Source: a virus. Taken from it: DNA of 25,809 bases. Made by a program: the position numbers and the translations under genes. Under the pieces are notes generated by a model that was given only the letters and a program-made list of their open reading frames with translations, was not told where the DNA came from and did no database searches. Within the stretch, counting starts at the first letter, position 1; each line of letters starts with the position of its first letter. Below, piece by piece: positions 22,746 through 25,809 of this stretch. Where the stretch lies: positions 1 to 25,809 of IMG/VR virus record IMGVR_UViG_3300023276_000880. One strand, given 5' to 3'.

Positions 22746-22967
22746 ATGACAGTTGTACAGGCAGACATAAAAAGTGATTTAGAGGATATGATTGATACCA
22801 TGAATGCAACAGCAGAAGGGAGTGTAAAGAGTGTATATGCTGATACATTAGCAACAATAATTTATGATGCAATACTATCCCAGACAGTAACACTCACAAC
22901 ATTGACAGCAACTGGTTATGCTAGTACACCAATATCATTAACAACTGGTGATAGTACAGTATCATAG
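22746..22967 (+). CDS. Small baseplate-region protein of unknown function
   Basis: A 73-residue protein between the spike and gp25 genes, with AAAGGAG about seven bases upstream. The first half is helical (DIKSDLEDMIDTMNATAEG) and the second is Thr-rich and beta-like (TVTLTTLTATGYASTPISLTTG). It is in the place where a spike-tip protein might be encoded, but it lacks the PAAR motif and cysteines, so no role is assigned. Confidence 0.6.
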   Translation: MTVVQADIKSDLEDMIDTMNATAEGSVKSVYADTLATIIYDAILSQTVTLTTLTATGYASTPISLTTGDSTVS

Positions 22968-22978
22968 GATAGGAAATT

Positions 22979-23371
22979 ATGGCAACAGCATATACATATA
23001 AAGATTTTGATTTGAATTTCACCACAGATGAATTTGGTGATATTGATACACTAGAAGATGAGGCGGCAATAAAACAATCTATAAGAACCATTGTTTTTAC
23101 AATCATTGGTGAAGATGCAAGATTTCAAAACCCAAAATTTGGAAGTAAGGTTTTTAATTCATTAGGTGAAAAAATAAATAGTATAACAGCAATTGATTTA
23201 AGTAGCAAGATTGAATCTAGCCTTTTGAACTGGGAAACAAGAATATCAATTATTGATATAGTTGCAGAACCAGATTATATAAAAAATTCTTATGTAGTTA
23301 CTATAAAATATAAGATTAAGAACTTGAATATCAATGATGTAATAACAATTGATTTAGGAATAATAAAATAA
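22979..23371 (+). CDS. 25: Baseplate wedge protein, gp25
   Basis: A 130-residue protein, essentially the size of T4 gp25 (132). It shows the family pattern: YKDFDLNFTTDEFGDIDTLEDEAAIKQSIRTIVFTIIGEDARFQNPKFGS, including the EDARFQNPKFGS-type core motif, and an end typical of the lysozyme-like gp25/TssE wedge fold. It bonds with gp6 and gp53 to trigger sheath assembly. It stands immediately before gp6, as expected. Confidence 0.95.
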   Translation: MATAYTYKDFDLNFTTDEFGDIDTLEDEAAIKQSIRTIVFTIIGEDARFQNPKFGSKVFNSLGEKINSITAIDLSSKIESSLLNWETRISIIDIVAEPDYIKNSYVVTIKYKIKNLNINDVITIDLGIIK

Positions 23372-23382
23372 GGATATAACCA

Positions 23383-25299
23383 ATGGCATTAACAGAATAC
23401 TATAATTTAGATTTTGATGATATAAAGGCAGAATTGAAAACATTTTTTGAATCTCAGGATGAGTTTACAGATTATAATTTTTCTGGTTCTGGTCTTTCAT
23501 CCCTCCTTGATGTTTTAGCATATGCGACACAATACCAAGCTTTTGTTGTTAATCAGTCAGTAAATGATTTGACTTTAGCAAATGCTGAACTAGATTTACA
23601 GATTAAAAAGTTGTCTAATATGTTGAATTATCTACCAAATAGGAAATCGGCACCATTTATAAGTGTTGATTTACAGACAGATACATTTCCAATTGTAATA
23701 CCAGCATTTTCAACATGGTCATTAGGATCATTGGTATTGTCAAATGTTGAGGCAATAACTCTATCAGATGCAAATACACAAACAGTCAATTTATATGAGG
23801 GTGTCCCAACAACAGAATATTTTGTATCAGATGGAACTGATTTTCAAGAATATGAGTTAGATTATGATTCAAATATAGATAATACATATTTTGAAGTGTA
23901 TGTTGATACTCCTGATGGTAGTGGAGGATATACAGAAGATACCACACCTTGGATAAATGTTAATACAGGTCAATTTGAACTACAGGAAAATAGTTACTAT
24001 CTGAAATATTTTGAAAAGTTAATTGTCAAATTTGATAATGGAAACCTTTTCAGTATACCTACATTAGATCAGAGGGTGAGGGTAGAATATTTATATACTA
24101 ATGGTACAACATATAATAATTCCTCTGGAACTGTTCTATTGACAGAAACAGGAATAACAAATTCTGAACATCTGAACATTGAAAGAACATTAAACACAGT
24201 ATCTTTGACACTTGCCTCTAGTACAGGGTTTACAGTTGGTGGTGATATCACTGGTGATAGTGATAATGGTAATGATGGTGTTGGTATAATCACAGCAATC
24301 TCAGGTAATATTGTAACAACATCAATAACAACTGGTGATTTTGTTGTTGATAATGGGGTTGATAATGTAAATCCATATGTTTCAGATGAAACAACCATAA
24401 CAACCATTGTTGAAAATAGAGATCTACTTTCAAGTGGAACTGATGAAGAGACTAATGAAGAGATAAAAGCAAGGGCACCACTATTCTATACAACTCAAAA
24501 TAGAGGTGTAACAGAGGATGATTACAATATAATTGTTCAAAAATGGTCACAATATGCGACTTTAGATTCTGCTGTTGTGTGGGGAGGAGAAAAAGAATTT
24601 ATTGATGGTTCAAACCAAATAATAGAATCACCAGAAACAACAAGAGATTTAGGATATATTTATGTGACTGCTTTAGGATCAGATCTTGATTATATTGATA
24701 CTATTGGAACCACAACAAATTGGGAATTATTAGAGGCCCATTTAGAAAAATATAAATTCTTGGCAATATTCTTCAAATTTTTAGATCCTACATTTATTAC
24801 TGTGAAACCTACTGTCAATGTTGAGTATCAAGCTTTGGTTGGTGTTAGTGTGGATATTGAAACAACAATAAATACATATTTGAACACTCTTCAGGGATTT
24901 AATAACACATTTTATTTACAGGAACTGAATGCATATATACAAGAGCTTGCAAATGTTGAATATCACACAACAACATATACCACTTCCTACACCGCAAGAC
25001 ATGAAGATTATAAAGTGGTCAGGTTAAATGGTGCAATAGATGCAAATAGTATTGCATCACCTGCAACTATTAATGGGTTTACCCTTGCAGATGATGGTGC
25101 AGGTAATATGACATGGAACTCAGGAACAGTTGGAAGTGTTAACTATACCACAGGATTTATCATTATTGATAGTTCTCTAGGTGGGTTGGCAGAAGGTACA
25201 GCTTATGAGGTAGATTTTGATTATGCCGATCAAAACACATTCTCATTAGAAAAGGAATCATATTTAATGTTTGAAGATATCATTTATAATCTTTTATAG
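23383..25299 (+). CDS. 6: Baseplate wedge protein, gp6 (J-like), with inserted domain
   Basis: A 638-residue protein, near T4 gp6 (660). Gp6 features include the start DFDDIKAELKTFFESQDEFTDYNFSGSGLSSLLDVLAYATQYQ, the SNMLNYLPNRKSAP segment, and the J-like motif EEIKARAPLFYTTQNRGVTEDDYNIIV. Gp6 dimers form the inner ring holding the baseplate wedges together. Residues about 267-346 are a beta-rich domain homologous to the one in the major capsid protein, including a 57-base perfect copy; it splits the region just before the J-like motif. AAGGATA is the likely ribosome site. Confidence 0.93.
   Translation: MALTEYYNLDFDDIKAELKTFFESQDEFTDYNFSGSGLSSLLDVLAYATQYQAFVVNQSVNDLTLANAELDLQIKKLSNMLNYLPNRKSAPFISVDLQTDTFPIVIPAFSTWSLGSLVLSNVEAITLSDANTQTVNLYEGVPTTEYFVSDGTDFQEYELDYDSNIDNTYFEVYVDTPDGSGGYTEDTTPWINVNTGQFELQENSYYLKYFEKLIVKFDNGNLFSIPTLDQRVRVEYLYTNGTTYNNSSGTVLLTETGITNSEHLNIERTLNTVSLTLASSTGFTVGGDITGDSDNGNDGVGIITAISGNIVTTSITTGDFVVDNGVDNVNPYVSDETTITTIVENRDLLSSGTDEETNEEIKARAPLFYTTQNRGVTEDDYNIIVQKWSQYATLDSAVVWGGEKEFIDGSNQIIESPETTRDLGYIYVTALGSDLDYIDTIGTTTNWELLEAHLEKYKFLAIFFKFLDPTFITVKPTVNVEYQALVGVSVDIETTINTYLNTLQGFNNTFYLQELNAYIQELANVEYHTTTYTTSYTARHEDYKVVRLNGAIDANSIASPATINGFTLADDGAGNMTWNSGTVGSVNYTTGFIIIDSSLGGLAEGTAYEVDFDYADQNTFSLEKESYLMFEDIIYNLL
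24229..24285 (+). repeat. 57-base perfect direct repeat, copy in gp6-like gene
   Basis: Identical to 18293-18349 in the capsid gene, 5936 bases upstream, in the same codon phase. Homology extends at protein level on both sides, e.g. FVVDNGVDNVNPY here against FVVANGVDNANPY in the capsid protein. Confidence 0.97.
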
Positions 25300-25309
25300 G
25301 AATTGAAAA

Positions 25310-25809
25310 TTGACTGATTTATTCACAAAAAAATTAGAATATATTGCAGAGAATTTGATACCTGATCATATTACTGACAAATATCCAAAATATCTTGATT
25401 TTATTAAGGTATATTTAAGATATTTAGACCAAAATCAGCTCAATAAATCTTTATATATCACAGATAACAATGATACAGATACTGTATTTACAGAGCTTTT
25501 AGATGACTATCTAAATAACTATTTCAAGGATGTTGTCAATCTAGATAAATATGGCCTTACAGATGATAATAAAAGAATATATCTGGCACTACATAAATTA
25601 ATAACAAACCTTAAGGGAAATAAGCAGGTTTTTGATTTCTTGTTTAAATCCCTTACAGATTTTGAAATTGTTGATGATGGATCTGAAATTGGATCATTAG
25701 ACATTGCATATAGTGAAACTGAGGGTGTTGATTATACATACACATTTCAAGCAGATGTTGAATATGAGTTAATTAGGGATCTTGTTGAAAGGGTTCATCC
25801 AGCAGGATT
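25310..25809 (+). CDS. Partial tail or baseplate protein, 3' end outside window
   Basis: An open frame from TTG 25310 to the window end (166 residues visible), starting ten bases after the gp6 stop with AGGAATTG-type weak ribosome sequence (AGGA at 25298-25301). The visible protein begins MTDLFTKKLEYIAENLIPDHI, has a FIKVYLRYLDQ helix, and reaches a RDLVERVHPAG segment. An ending like VHPAGF is, from memory, frequent in structural proteins of T4-like environmental phages. I cannot give it a T4 equivalent; gp7 or gp8 position is possible, but the sequence does not show it. Confidence 0.6.
   Translation, partial: MTDLFTKKLEYIAENLIPDHITDKYPKYLDFIKVYLRYLDQNQLNKSLYITDNNDTDTVFTELLDDYLNNYFKDVVNLDKYGLTDDNKRIYLALHKLITNLKGNKQVFDFLFKSLTDFEIVDDGSEIGSLDIAYSETEGVDYTYTFQADVEYELIRDLVERVHPAG

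Noticed and set aside
1-25809. tRNA genes, CRISPR arrays, insertion sequences
   Set aside because: No cloverleaf-like sequence, spaced direct-repeat array, transposase or inverted-repeat-bounded element was seen; gaps between genes are nearly all under 160 bases and are accounted for by terminators, promoter motifs or ribosome sites.

Overview
This window is a stretch of a T4-like (Tevenvirinae-related, contractile-tailed) bacteriophage genome. It is AT-rich, densely packed and coded entirely on the + strand. Gene ends commonly overlap by 1-17 bases or lie a few bases apart, most genes have an AGGAG-type ribosome binding site, and several use TTG or GTG starts. The T4 equivalents are recognised from motifs, lengths and gene order but are very divergent from T4, so this looks like a remote, probably environmental (possibly marine) relative. 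The host cannot be named from the sequence.

Layout. (a) 1-9208, DNA metabolism: a HAD-fold phosphatase, two unknown genes, the gp47/gp46 recombination nuclease pair (SbcD/SbcC-like), a RuvC-like resolvase, two small unknowns, dUTPase, a UvsX/RecA-like recombinase, a small unknown, an FmdB-type zinc ribbon, a gp41/DnaB-like replicative helicase and two small unknowns. (b) 9240-11148: a short unit of two unknown proteins and a helix-turn-helix/metallophosphoesterase fusion, closed by a strong terminator. (c) 11275-17059: a small protein with a scaffold-like N-terminus, a structural unknown, a frame-disrupted tail-fibre-like gene, then portal (gp20), acidic prohead core (gp67-like) and prohead protease (gp21). 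(d) 17112-19246: scaffold (gp22) and major capsid protein (gp23), followed by two tandem terminators. (e) 19399-end: baseplate genes gp48-like, gp53, gp27-like hub, gp5-like spike without lysozyme, a small unknown, gp25, gp6 and the start of another structural gene cut by the window edge.

How the genes work together. Region (a) supplies recombination-dependent replication (47/46 resection, UvsX strand invasion, helicase, junction resolution) plus nucleotide hygiene (dUTPase). Regions (c)-(e) build the prohead, where portal, core and scaffold are assembled and then cut by gp21, and the baseplate. A 15-base motif, AGTAAATANTTAAAA, occurs in the gaps just upstream of units (b), (c), (d) and (e). 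It resembles the T4 late promoter core and is the best candidate for this phage's late promoter.

Most notable observations: a 57-base perfect, codon-aligned duplication joining a shared domain in the major capsid protein and the gp6 baseplate protein; a textbook intrinsic-terminator hairpin inside the helicase coding sequence at codons 17-28; the four-copy late-promoter motif; a shared N-terminal leader ending in LTE on gp22 and a small protein of unknown function, suggesting cleavage by the prohead protease; and a one-base frame break in the fibre gene.
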